DNA of 64,000 nt, from NCBI GenBank assembly GCA_002104985.1, contig MCGO01000032.1:372001-436000 (forward strand), given 5' to 3'. The number at the start of each line of letters is the position of its first letter. Within the stretch, counting starts at the first letter, position 1. Position numbers and translations under genes: made by a program. The notes below the pieces were generated by a model. It was not told the origin of the DNA, did not search any database, and saw only the letters and a list, made by a program, of their open reading frames with translations. Positions 24,982 to 37,522 of the stretch are shown in pieces. The stretch comes from Rhizoclosmatium globosum. Its lineage: Eukaryota; Chytridiomycota; Chytridiomycetes; Chytridiales; Chytriomycetaceae.

Positions 24982-27894
24982 TTATAGCCATCGTCCATAG
25001 ACCTTGATATAAATCTGCTTGACGATGGCGACTCCGATAACGTACAGAGCCACATTCATTGCTACAAAAGCGTACTGGAGGGAAGGAATTGGAGCCATTC
25101 CGAAACCCTCACCAATTGGCGTGTACTGCAAACAGACACCTACAATCGCAACAACAGTGGTCATAATCAGAACCACAGGAGAAGCAGTAGACTGGAAAAA
25201 TGGAATCTTTTCCGTACGAATCAAGTGCACAATGACAGTTTGTGCAATTAGACACTCGCAAAACCAGGCAGTTTGGAATTGGGAAAGTGTTTCGGCACCA
25301 TCTGCCAGTTCCAGTAGTAAAGGTATACAGAGAAATTGATGGCCTTAAACAGCATCGAGACAGGGCCGAATACGGACATGAAAATAACAAGATCTTTGAT
25401 ATCCCAGTTTCGTGGTTCGGCTATGAAAGAATCATCAACTGTGTCCCATGGCAAAGAAATTTGCGAAATGTTGTAGAGCATGTTGATGGTCAGAATCATC
25501 AGAGCAGAGATTGGCTGGAAGGTCGGGAACCACAATGAAGCCATAAGCAAAGAAAAGACGTTCCCCATGTTTGCAGAACAGGCAAGCTTGAGATACTTGG
25601 TAACATTTCCAAAGACGGTTCTACCAGTGCGAACTGCGTGGGAAAGAATCAAGAGAGACTTTTCCAGGAGAATGATATCAGCAGCTTCTTTTGCGACATC
25701 TGTGGCCTCATCAACAGAGATACCAACATCCGCACACTTGAGTGCCAACGCGTCGTTGATTCCATCCCCCAAAAATCCAACACAACGCCCTTGATCCTGC
25801 AAACATGCAACAATGCGTCTCTTCTGTGCTGGAGAAAGCTTTGCAAACACCGTCCCCTTTCTCGCAGCATCTGCAAACTGAACGTCTGTCATTGCTTCCA
25901 AATCGTGTCCGCCATACACGTGTTCAACTGGGATCCCAACGTCGCGACAGATTTTGACTGAGACTTTCAGGTTATCCCCTGTGAGGACTTTGACTGAAAC
26001 TTGTAACGCGTTGAGCTCTTTGATGGCTTCGATTGAGGATTCCTTTGGGGGATCGAGAAATGCGAGGCAGCCGTGGAATATCATGTTGAATTCGTCGGTT
26101 TTGGAGAATGTGTCTTTGGTTCTTTGAAGGTTTTGGTGGCGACACCGAGAACGCGAAGGCTGTAAAGTGGAAAGGATGATTAGAAACCCTTTTGAAAGGA
26201 CTATATCAGAACATACCCATCGGCATTCATCTCGTTAATGATTTCAGTGACTTGCGCAATTTTCTTGATGTCCAAAATTTGCTGAATTCCGTGTTGATCA
26301 ATATAGTGTGAAGAGTGTGCAAGTATTTCCTCAACAGCTCCTTTGCAAACCAAGGTGACTTTATCAATCTCTGCCTTCTTGGAAACGATGACTGACATGC
26401 AGCGGCGTTCAAAGTCAAAAGGAATCTCAGCGACCAAATCGTAAGAGTCTGTGACAGAGGAAATGGAGCCAAAGTTGCTGAAACCTTCAGTCGCAGCCTC
26501 AGTAACAGCTTGATCCATAACGTTCTTGAAACCTTTTGGAAGTGCGAGTTGATGTATCCGTAGCGGAGTGGTGTCGAGGTTTCGTTTCCATCAGCTCCGA
26601 CAGACTTAATCAGAACGATTTCGTCTTTGGTGAGAGTACCGGTCTTGTCGGAGCAAAGAACATCCATGGACCCAATATTCTGGATTGAGCTCATTTTCTT
26701 GACGATTGCTTTACGCTTGACAAGAGACATGGCACCCTTGATCAAGTTGGCGTTCACAATAACTGGAAGCATTTCTGGAACGACACCACAGGCTGTGGCG
26801 ATACCGAATTCGTAGGCTGTGATCCATTCGACTTTACCATAGTAATTTCAATGAGGACAATTGCCACCACGAGAACAAGCATGACTGAAACGAGGAGGTA
26901 CGAGACTTGGTTTACACCACGATCATATGCGGTAGGGCCAGAGCTTCCAGAGAGTTCAGCCGCGACTCCAGAGATAAACGTTCTATCGCCTGTGTTGACC
27001 ACAACGGCTTTACCAACACCTGACTGAACGTTAGTTCCAGAGAGACCAATGTTGGCACATTCAAGAAGTCCGTTGGAATTATCAACAGGACCCGCGAATT
27101 TCTCAACTGGAGCCGATTCACCCGTCAAAGAAGACTCTCCCACCATCAAGTCATTCGCAGAAATGATAATACAGTCTCCAGGGAACACCGTCCCCGCGTT
27201 CAGTTGGATGATATCGCCTGGAACAATCTCTGAACGCTCAAGCTTTACAAGCTCTGCGGGCGAGTCGCGGTCTTTACGGCGGAATGCGGATACGTGGGTC
27301 TTGTACATTGCGAGGAGTTGGGCGGCGGCGGATGTGGAGCGCATTTCTTGGACGAAGCCGATTACGGCTGCGAATGTGAACATGAACATTAGGTAGGCGA
27401 AGGGTCTGTAGTCTTGGTTTCCGGGGATGGAGACGTGGGATACGGCGAGTACTGTGGGGGCAGGGTGGAGTTAAGTATATGGTTGAAGATGGAGAGTGAA
27501 TAAGTTACCGATGAGGAGAATTTGGAATGGGTGGGTTACTGCTTTGAAAAGGATTTCGTACCAAGTTGGCGCTTTGCCGGCAGTCATTTTGTTTGGTCCA
27601 TACTGGAGGATACGTTCTGAGGCATTGCAGTAGTAAGACCTTCGGCATCAACAGAGAGACGTTGCAGGACAGCATCGATTTGAAGAGATGCGTAATTCAC
27701 GATAACGGCGCTTGCTTCTTGGCGTTGTTCTTCTAATTCAGCTTTTTGCGTTCAGCTGGAGAATACAAACGCTTCATGCGTTGCTGGAAGGTAAGGGGCT
27801 TGGGAGCGTTGGATTCACGAGCTACAATGCTGACGCCTGGTGTTTTATCGGCGACGAGAAATTCGTTGCTGTTCTTGTTGGAGGAGGGAGACAT
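24982..27894 (-). CDS. P-type ATPase, MgtA/P3B-like Mg transporter
   Basis: All P-type signatures are present. LQYGPNKM ends the N-terminal helical part; MVGESSLTGESAPVEK is the actuator TGES; SDKTGTLTKDEIVL carries the phosphorylated Asp; VKVLTGDNLKVS is the TGD loop; VGFLGDGINDALALK is the hinge. AYEFGIATACGVVPEMLPVI before the DKTGT motif and LPWDTVDDSFIAEPRNWD are specific to bacterial MgtA/MgtB (P3B) rather than to fungal H+-ATPases. Mg uptake or homeostasis is the expected role. The N-terminal ATG is at 27894-27892. Several introns (for example near 26.2 and 27.5 kb) show nuclear residence. Frame slips occur near 27738, 27645, 26835, 26530 and 26110, each a single base. Confidence 0.85.
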
Positions 27895-28204
27895 TTTCAC
27901 AGATTCTTTGTCAGATGGGTTTTGAAACCTCGCGAGGCAACGCTTTTAAGCAGATTTCTGTGGTCAAGTTCGATTGCGCGTAGGTTTGAACTCAACGGAT
28001 GTTGACGTGAGAGATAGCGGTAGAGATTGTTTCACTTTTCGTTTGGTGAAACGAATCCTGACAAACTAATGGGGCACACGCTCACTTTGTTCCTGGATTT
28101 GCACCTCACCACTGTTTGTTACAAATTGTTCAGTTATTTCCCAAGTTCCACCTGTATGTCTGTCTGGTAGAATATCCATGTTATTAGTTTGATTCGTCCT
28201 TAAA
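27895..28204. promoter_or_regulatory. Divergent promoter region, P-ATPase / dynactin subunit
   Basis: 310 bp between two start codons on opposite strands. No individual element is identified. Confidence 0.45.
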
Positions 28205-28943
28205 ATGTTGAGCATCACCTCCTCCATCGACGCCCAACCCGTGCACTATGAAAAGAGCGAGTACATAGAGACAGTAAGCCCCTCCTTGAAGCAAAGGCCC
28301 CTAACCTTAACTCGCCGCCAAAAAAGGACACCGGCAACAAAGTCTCGCGAAAGTCGACAATCCACGGCAGCCAAAACATAATTCTCGGCGGCAAAACAAT
28401 CATCCAAACCGAGTGCATGGTCCGCGGCGACCTCCGCCGAACCGGAACGGGCCACGCGGTTGTCATTGCCGTTGGTCGCTTTTGCCTCTTGGCCCAGCGA
28501 TCGCTGATCCGGCCGCCCTCGAAGGTGTACAAGACCGTCTTTTCGTACTATCCAATGAAGATTGGCGACTTTGTGCATGTTGGTTGGTGGTCGTTGGCTG
28601 GGTGTACGGGTTGGTGCTTACTATGTACTAGGGGAAGGGTCGATCGTCGAAGCGGCTCAAATAGGCTCTCACGTTCGCATTGGAAAGAATTGTGTCATAG
28701 TACGTATATGGCGTTGCTTCAATGTGATTGCTGAAAGTTTGAATTCAGGGTCGTTTTGCAATAATCAAGGATAATGCAGTGATTCTGGATAATACCGTAG
28801 TCGCACCAAACTGTGTCATACCTTCTTTCAGCGTATATGCTGGAAATCCAGCAGTGATGGTCGAAGAACTACCAACTTGCTGGCCTCAAATAATGGAACG
28901 AGAAGCAAGACGTACTACAGTCTATTCACAGCGAAATAAATAA
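28205..28943 (+). CDS. DCTN5: Dynactin subunit 5 (p25)
   Basis: Four exons with short introns (at about 28270, 28580 and 28700). The N-terminus has KSEYIETDTGNKVSRKSTIHG, then SQNIILGGKTIIQTECMVRGD, the first rungs of a left-handed beta-helix of hexapeptide repeats. Later come GRFCLLAQRSLIRPPSKVY, FSYYPMKIGDFVHV, EAAQIGSHVRIGKNCVIGR and ILDNTVVAPNCVIPSFSVYAG. These match DCTN5 in order and length. The p25 subunit sits at the pointed end of dynactin and supports dynein cargo binding. Intact once spliced. It converges with the alcohol dehydrogenase gene; the two stop codons are only 35 bp apart. Confidence 0.92.
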
Positions 28944-28978
28944 TCGATGATAGAACAATGTTTATTCTTCAGTTCGTC

Positions 28979-30378
<1,400 letters not shown>

Positions 30379-30484
30379 TCTCGTTTCGTTTCGTGATGAT
30401 TTCAAGTCTATTGATTTGAAATGAGATGAAAGAAATAGAACAAGAAATTTAATTCTTAAACGAGGAATGGAAGAAGGAACGATA

Positions 30485-31859
30485 CTACTGTATCGAAAAT
30501 AGCTTGGAATCCATTTGACTTGGTTTGCGTTGGAGCAGCTGTTGCAACTTGCGCGCTTGTGATGGTGTGGAACTTGAGCTGGATACTGGCTTTACAAAAG
30601 TGCTTCTATTCGCCCATGACATGTAACCGGCCGAATCCACACTGGCAACGACTTGTTTGAAAGCCGCCAAAACTGCAGTATCGTTGGCAATTCTGAAGTC
30701 AGAATAAAACTCTTCCAGCTTATAAAACTGTAAGTTTGATATAGCAGCAAAAAAATTCAAGTATACCTTTGCTACTTCGAAGATGTAAGCCATTGTAAGC
30801 AGCGGGAACGCGGCAAACACTCTGGTGCTAGAATTCCTTGCCAAAATATCTATACACACAGAGTTTAATCGAATATTTTGGAACTGAATTAAGCCTACCT
30901 TTTGAAAAGTAGGTTGGTCAATAGTGTTTGTCACTGACGCGAACAGAGCACCAGAAGCAGGGTCTTTTCCAGGACCACTCTCCCAAGCTCCAGAACACTC
31001 CGAAATCATAAAGGGAGATTATATTTTTGCGCATATTGGACGTAAACAGGCGAAATAGATTTTGTGATGTAATCTGATGGCATGGCGTTATTGAAACCAA
31101 ATCCTTTGTAGTAGACTGATGTCCCAATCATGTCAACATACTCAACACCTGGCCAGTATGACGTATCGCCGTATGGAAGATCCTGAATATTCTTCAGCGA
31201 CAAGGATTGAGTATAATGAACTCACAAAATTCGGACTCCAGACAATGACAACGCCAGGAGCATATTTCCGGAAAATGGGAAACATCCGTTTCCATAAAGC
31301 AACATACTCAACATTTTTTCTGCCATACCACATCCAATCTCCATTCATTTCCGGGAGCCATCGCATATACACTTTCCTTCCCGTTTCAACCGGGATTTTG
31401 GCAAGGTATACAGCTAGGTGCTGAATTGCTTCATCTGTCACGAGATCCATTCCTAAAGGGCCCTGGAGACTGACTAACTGATCGGCATATATTGTCATCA
31501 ACACGGACGCGTCGGTATTGTCGTCCCAGTTTGATACTACATGAGTGAAGGAAAATTCTTCTGGAAGGGGGTCTAGGTATGTCTGCCAGTGGAAAGAGTT
31601 ATGTGATTACAACTACTGGGTGGTTCAGACTCACTCCTGTTGCGTTTACTCTGTACGGAATACTTAAGGCGGCTTGAAAGGAAGCCATATTGTATCCGAG
31701 TTTCTTGTTGAAGCTGCCTGGTGTGTCTGGTGCATAGAGCCATGCCCCGAGCTGAAATTTAAAGTCGGCTGCGGGCTTTGTTCCTGGAATAATTGGAACT
31801 AGGGGAGCTTGAGCTATTACGGTGGGGAGTAGTGCAAGAAGAAACGGATGATGGATCAT
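30485..31859 (-). CDS. Secreted glycoside hydrolase, GH26-like
   Basis: Signal peptide MIHHPFLLALLPTVIAQA. Next come FKFQLGAWLY and, after the first intron (31632-31583), a TIM-barrel core. VYMRWLPEMNGDWMWYG matches the GH26 acid/base motif (R-x-x-x-E-x-N-G-x-W), with the Glu in PEMNG as catalytic acid. VIVWSPNF and then WPGVEYVDMIGTSVYY fit later strands. The nucleophile would be the Glu in ISECSGAWESGPG. GH26 enzymes cut beta-mannan or related glucans, which fits an extracellular plant- or wall-degrading role. Introns at about 31235-31193, 30900-30853 and 30769-30731. One frame slip near 31013 (TTT for TTTT) sits just before the nucleophile motif. Substrate not provable. Confidence 0.72.
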
Positions 31860-31934
31860 TTTTATTCATTCCAGAAGTAGAATCGAAGTGGTGAAATATG
31901 ATAAGTAAAATCAGCTGAAGACTGTGGAAAGTCA

Positions 31935-33951
31935 TTACTTTGAAGTAGTTTGAAATTTAAAGTGAATCTTTTGACTTTGAGTAATTAATGCTCCCCCAGC
32001 GCTTGCATTTGCCAAAGACACTACAAGACTATTTGTAGTAATTGCGGAGGCGTCATTATTTAATTCAGCTAGTCTTGTTCGAATGGGGTTGAGGTGATTT
32101 TTTAAGGTATTGAAATCGGCAGCTGCATCCACGGCATCTCTTTCTGGTGCTCTAAAACCAGCCGAACTTGGTGTTTTTGGAGTTGGAGCTAAAGAGGGGA
32201 CGAAGTTCTCAAACCATTGCCTCATCAGCCGAGGCTCGACATCATCAATCGTAGAGTCCCAGCGTGGTAAATCTGCGGGATCGTCTTCTAGTTCTGGAAA
32301 TAAAGAGGTTGTTTCGGAAAATGGGAGAGAAGCCACCGTCTCTCGACCAACTAAATCAATGTTTCCGAATATTAAGTCCGCGAATCGAATAACGTATTCG
32401 CCGCCCTCCTTTGCAGTTACAAAGATACAAATTGCTAGATTTTTGGGGGTCATCATGTTTGTACTGGCTTGTTCGGCAACACGTTGTAAATGTAGGACAA
32501 AGTAAGAGAAGGTGTGGAGGTGTTCACGAGATGGGCAATTCTTTTCAAGTTCGAATCGAATTTTCTCAATGGTTTCCGCGCTTGGTTGATTGTTTCCATT
32601 TGCTGCATCATCTTCTTAGTTTTAATCAGCACATTGAAACAACGTACCGACAGCAATTGAGTCTATTTCATCCCAAAACCCATTTGGAATAAATTGCTTT
32701 TACTGATGAAAGAAAGTTCTTCAATAGACTCGCAATCGTTGCCGGCGTTTCGTTATCCAAGGCAACGGGGAACCCCATTGTACTCAGCAGTCCATCATTA
32801 CCCCACATACCGACACCACGCCTTGACTCTTCATGCTTAAGTGAGATTATTGAATTATTGATGGATGATCTTGAACTATTATTACTCCTATGTTCCTCTG
32901 GCATTGAAGCATGCGAGCCACTTGCTGCAATCAGAGAGAAATTTGTTTGAACTGCAGTTTTCTTGGACTTGATGGAGAACAATTGCTCAATGATTGAGTT
33001 GGCTGAGATTCCTTTGTTTTCGAAGTCACAGAAACACGGCGACGCAAAACACTTTGCTCGCGAGTAAACGACTTTCTTACAGATTGCTTCCTATTTAATT
33101 CCGAGCGTCTGGTCAGATAAGCTTCTCCGAATTTGATTGCCCACTCCTTGACACGCTTTTGACTTCCTGGAACCGGTATAATCCTTCAGTATTTAGCAAT
33201 TTCTTGCGTTCGAGATATTCAACGCATTGGACGACAATGTCTGGTATACCGTTTTTGCAACCTAGACCAGAAGCTTGTTGAATAGTTGTATTGAATATCG
33301 GCCCTTCTTGCTCAACAGTTGAGGACTTAATTGGCAACGGTGGCGGAGGAGGAAAATCATTGCTTTTAGTAACAGCAGGTGTTTGCGGTCGTGAACCAGA
33401 AGTAAACGTGTTGGCAATAAGTTGTGATATTGATTGTCGTCCAGAACGCCTCCCTTTAGTTTTTGCAAAGTCGTCGCTTGAACTATTTTCGCTTGAAGAA
33501 TATGAATCACAACTGTTTGGGGAATCAACGCCACTGTTTCGTTCACCTAAACTGTTCTCAGCGCTGTGAGGGATGATTAGAACAATTTTTTGAGAAGGAC
33601 CCTCACCTGTCTGAAACCCTTTTTGATTGACGGGAAATACTTTTTGTTGAAGCCAGTAAAGCTTTGAAAAGGAACTTTGCTGACGACGGTGATGCTGATG
33701 CTGAAAGACTGAGAGAACGTCCACGAATTTGCGTGTTTGGAACATCAGATATTGCCGGACTCTCTTCGACAGGAACAGGAACAGATCGACGATTTGGGCT
33801 GTTCACAAAGGTACTTAGCTGTCTGCGGCGAGGCGTAGTAAAACTTTGATTAGGATTCTGAGCGGGACTAAGGGTTGCATATGGAGACGACAGAAGTTGA
33901 ACTTTCTTCAATTTTAGGCGTACTTAAGGGTGAGGGCTGGAGACTGGCCAT
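31935..33951 (-). CDS. RhoGAP-domain protein, copy 1
   Basis: First of three tandem paralogues. The Ser/Pro/Arg-rich N-terminus reads RRRQLSTFVNSPNRRSVP. The RhoGAP domain starts IFNTTIQQASGLGCKNGIPD and has LLNTEGLYRVPGSQKRVKEW, where R in GLYR is the arginine finger, after one base is restored near 33172. It continues HLHTFSYFVLHLQRVAEQ, then MMTPKNLAICIF, the usual Asn-containing core. A long charged insert sits inside the domain. The C-tail is Ala/Ser/Thr-rich. Such proteins switch off Rho/Cdc42 GTPases. Other frame slips lie near 32990 and 32700. The start is the least certain part: ATG 33951 is proposed but its frame changes near 33910. More diverged from copies 2 and 3 than they are from each other. 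Confidence 0.72.
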
Positions 33952-34627
33952 ATCTTGATGTTGAAAGTTTGGCTGTTAGTTTCTGAGTTGTTGGTAAGTC
34001 AAAATCTCGCGCCTGATTGTTCCAATCCTGCATTGTTCACTTATGGGTAACTTCGACAATTCGTCTTTATTCTAATAATTCAATAACTTAATTGCAGGAT
34101 TACTGCTAACAATTGCATTCACGACAGAGAACGAAAATAAAGTGTTTTCGCGTTACAGAACTTGGATTATTTCGTTGTTAAAGTCGCCCAATTGAAACAG
34201 CCACAAAACACAATTTTCGCAAGAAACTTAATTGCCACAGATTTCTTTATCCTTAATTCCGGGTGTCTGGTCCGATAAGCTTAATAAATTTGACTGGTAA
34301 GCTCAAAAAATAGAATAGTCTTTTCATTCTATAGCATTTTTCAGTTTTGAACAGGAAATAAACGTTGAGAGAAAAGCTTTGGAGGATTTAAGTCAACAGG
34401 AATGTTCCTTGACATTTGTTTTGATATCTCGGCATCTGAACGTTCTACATAAGAATTGAATGAAGACAAGGAAGAGAGCCAATTTCACGTTTTGTTGCTG
34501 GATTCTTGTAACCACCGATTCTAACTATATTGCTCATTATTCTCCAAACCTTTCTCTAACATCTTTATTATCTGCTGGATGATTACAATGTAGGGCTACT
34601 GCCGCTACTGGCATTAGCAACCGATAG
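33952..34627. other. Intergenic between RhoGAP copies 1 and 2
   Basis: About 680 AT-rich bases. Contains a short relic of RhoGAP coding sequence (listed separately) and otherwise nothing recognisable. Confidence 0.45.
34190..34300 (-). pseudogene. RhoGAP gene relic
   Basis: Plus-strand 34235-34300 closely resembles 33077-33145 of RhoGAP copy 1 (both contain TTAATTCCG, GTCTGGT and GATAAGCTT in the same order), and weaker similarity extends left to about 34190. It has no open frame. Probably the remains of an earlier tandem copy or of an unequal crossover. Confidence 0.5.
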
Positions 34628-36647
34628 TCAAATGAAGAGGACTTTGATTTTGTTCAGTTTTTGAGTTTGACCGATATGGACTGTTTCTTTGCGTAAGTCG
34701 CCGTTTGGAGACAACACATTGGTGGACAATCGATGAGAGGTATCGTGTACCTTTTCTTGTTGTTTGTCAGTCAGTCTCGTCTTTAATTCGTCAACGACAG
34801 CAACATTTGAAAGATTTTGCTCGTAATTCGGGTCTGATTTTGCAGAAGTCCCAGAAGGGGCTATCAAAGGGATGATGTCTTCAAACCATTGTCTCATTAG
34901 TCTCGGTTCCAAGTCATCGATAGTTGAGTCCCACTTTGGTAATTCGATAGTATCCTCGTCCAATTCAGAAAAAGTTGATGTTGTTTCAGAAAATGGAAGA
35001 CAGGCGACGGCTTCTCGGCCGACTATGTCGATATTGCCGAATATCAGATCTGCATACCGAATAACAAATTCACCGCCTTCTTTTGCAGATGTAAATATGC
35101 ACAAGGCCAGGTTCTTTGGAGTCATCATATTCGTCTCCGCAAGTGCTGCGACTCTTTGGAGGTGGAGAAGAAAGTATGCAAATGTATGAAGGTGTTGACG
35201 AGATGGAATGTTAAGCTCAATATAGAATCGGATTTTGTTCAGAATATCCTCGCTTGGCGGACTGTTTGCTGTAGATGTTATTGCGATGGAATCGATTTCG
35301 GCCCAGAAACCATGCGGAATAAAATTATCTTTGATGGACGAGAAAAACCGTTTTAGTAAGCTTGCGACCGTGGATGGAGTTTCGTTGTCTAGCGCAACTG
35401 GGAATCCAACGGTACTGAATAAGCCATCACTTCCCCACAGCCCAACTCCTCGTTTGGACTCTTCAAATTTCAAAGAGATTATAGATTGATTTATAGATGA
35501 ATATGAGCCTGCCGGACTGGATAACAGCTGAAGCTCGTCGGGGGTGATTTTAACACCAGACAACGAACCAGCTGCAACCATCAGAGACAAATTTGTTTCT
35601 TCGGCACTTTTCTTCTTTGGTCTTACTATCTGATCAATACCTATGCTCATCATTGTGTCCGTAGTAGTGTCTTTCTTGATTGAAGATGCGGACAAACTTT
35701 TTGGTCGTGACATTGGTTTCCGCATCGTGCGTCGCCTGTCCAAAACCGAGCTTCTTTTTTCTCGTTCCTTGTATACCTCTTGATATTTATTACACCATTC
35801 CTTGACTCTTTTCTGACTTCCTGGAACGCGGTAAAGACCTTCTGTTGATAAGAGCTTTTTTCGCTCCAGATATTCCACACATTGAACTACAATATCAGGG
35901 ATTCCATTTTTGCATCCCAGAGTTGAGGCTTGTTGTATAGTAGAATTGAAAATTGGTCCTTCAAGTTCAACATCTGGTGGCTTCATAGGGATTTTCGCGG
36001 TTTCCACGATAGTATCGTTCAGTGCTACAGATCGGGGTCTAGAAGTAGAAAAGAAAGTATTTGACACTAGTTCTGCAATAGATTGTCGACGAGAACGTTG
36101 TTTTGGTTTTAATTGCCCAAATTCATCGCTTGAGCGGTTGCTTCCTGAATCCATCGAGTCCTTCAATCCAAACGATAGAAATGATAAGGTATTTACTGCA
36201 GGTTCAATATTTTTCCGTTCTATGGTGTCAGCGCTACCTTCATTACTTCCACATTTGAACGTTAGAGATTAAACATCAATAATCAGAAAACTGATCACCT
36301 TTCGTCAGGTTTAGAGCGAGATATACTCTTTGTCGAGGATAGCATGGACTTGAACCGTGAAGCAACAGTTGTCAAATCGTTTGGAGTTGGTAAACTAACT
36401 GAACGCAGGCGAACCAGTGGAGCTTCTTGGCTTAACACATCTACCGCCACTGGAATAGTCACAGGATTTGACCTCCTGTTGTTAATTGTCGCTAAACTGC
36501 TTTTTCTTTGCGGTCGACGAGTTGCTGTCAGGCCGGAATCAGGGACGCTTTCACTTGAGCCGACTCATCTGGCGTGGATGAAGCACTTTCTGCTTCAGAA
36601 GCAGGACCGACTTTCGTTGAACGAGAATATATTAGTGATGTTTTCAT
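34628..36647 (-). CDS. RhoGAP-domain protein, copy 2
   Basis: Exon 1 starts MKTSLIYSRSTKVGP at 36647 and contains NNRRSNPVTIPVAV and SLPTPNDLTTVASRFKSML. The main exon (about 36235-34628) is one open frame. It includes RSRRQSIAELVSNTFF, IFNSTIQQASTLGCKNGIPD, LLSTEGLYRVPGSQKRVKEW (arginine finger), a basic insert, VALDNETPSTVASLLKRF, HLHTFAYFLLHLQRVAALAE, MMTPKNLALCIFTSAKEGGE and a C-tail with LMRQWFEDIIPLIAPSG. One base slip near 36555 is fixed by GTG to GTGG. A 331-bp part (34984-35314) is nearly identical to copy 3, unlike its flanks. Predicted to inactivate Rho-family GTPases. Confidence 0.82.
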
Positions 36648-36759
36648 TATGGGAAGTGTGTTAGGAACCGGAATCGATGTTAAAACGTTTCATGAAAAAG
36701 AAGGGATATTCCCTCCCATTGTTCTCAGTTTACCAAACCGATTGTGAATGAATCCGCCA

Positions 36760-37014
36760 GAGAGGATTTCTGTTATCAATTCATTTTTTACACACCCGAG
36801 CGACCGAGGATTAGGGTTAAACCTGGGAAACGGAGTGAATCGCAGGGTTCTTCGGCTACGGTTCCGGCGAGTCGTAGTAAGTGAAGTGTGGACGAGGAAT
36901 GCACGGATAACCGGTTTTCAGGCCTTGACAGAGTTACTCAGGAGTCTGTTAATAATGCTCACTATCTACGACGCACAGTTTGTCAATGTTATTCGATCTA
37001 CCGAGAAAAAGTAA
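36760..37014 (+). pseudogene. Duplicated 5' fragment of the mitochondrial intermediate peptidase gene
   Basis: Sits head-to-head with RhoGAP copy 2 just as the complete peptidase gene sits head-to-head with copy 3. GLGLNLGNGVNRRVLRL matches GLGLKRGSGVNRSGLFG of the real gene, and the following VWTRNA and LLIMLTIYDAQFVNVI match EWTRAA and SVKMLDALSDQLCAVV. At DNA level both keep GGGTTA followed by GGAGTGAATCGCAG. It stops after the equivalent of exon 1 with no peptidase core. Explained by duplication of a RhoGAP plus peptidase-5'-end unit. Confidence 0.7.
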
Positions 37015-37522
37015 CTCAAGTATAGCCTTGAAAGACCTAATAATTGTGTGGTTGCGTCAACAGCTCTAGTCTCCTACGATTGTCTCCATATCAATGCTGG
37101 AGAATTGGCATACCTCTGATTGGAGCCTTGTGCGGCCTCATAAGGAGATGACAGTGTCGACGAATCTTCCAATTAATATGTACTAGATGGGAAGACAAGG
37201 ACTGGACGTATCTTGGTCTTACACGTTTACTCGTGTTGTGTTCTTTAATCTATAGAGACAGTGTTTTCAATCTTTTCAGTGTTTATTTTTGCGTTGTTTA
37301 CTTCAGCCTTGTTTAAATAAAGCGAAGCTACCATCGAATCTGGTATTCGCGTGACATTTTTACGTATGGAATCTTTCATTTATGACATCGTGATGAGAGA
37401 AGCTGGTGGAGTAAATTGTTCTTCTTTCTGTTTAATATACCTCGGTTTTAAAGTTGCTGTTTCCGCAATATCGACGTTCAAATTTTGTGAATCGTAAGTC
37501 GTATCTACTGTTGAGGCTATCC
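37015..37522. other. Intergenic
   Basis: About 510 AT-rich bases between the peptidase fragment and the stop of RhoGAP copy 3. No gene or repeat is recognised. Confidence 0.4.
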
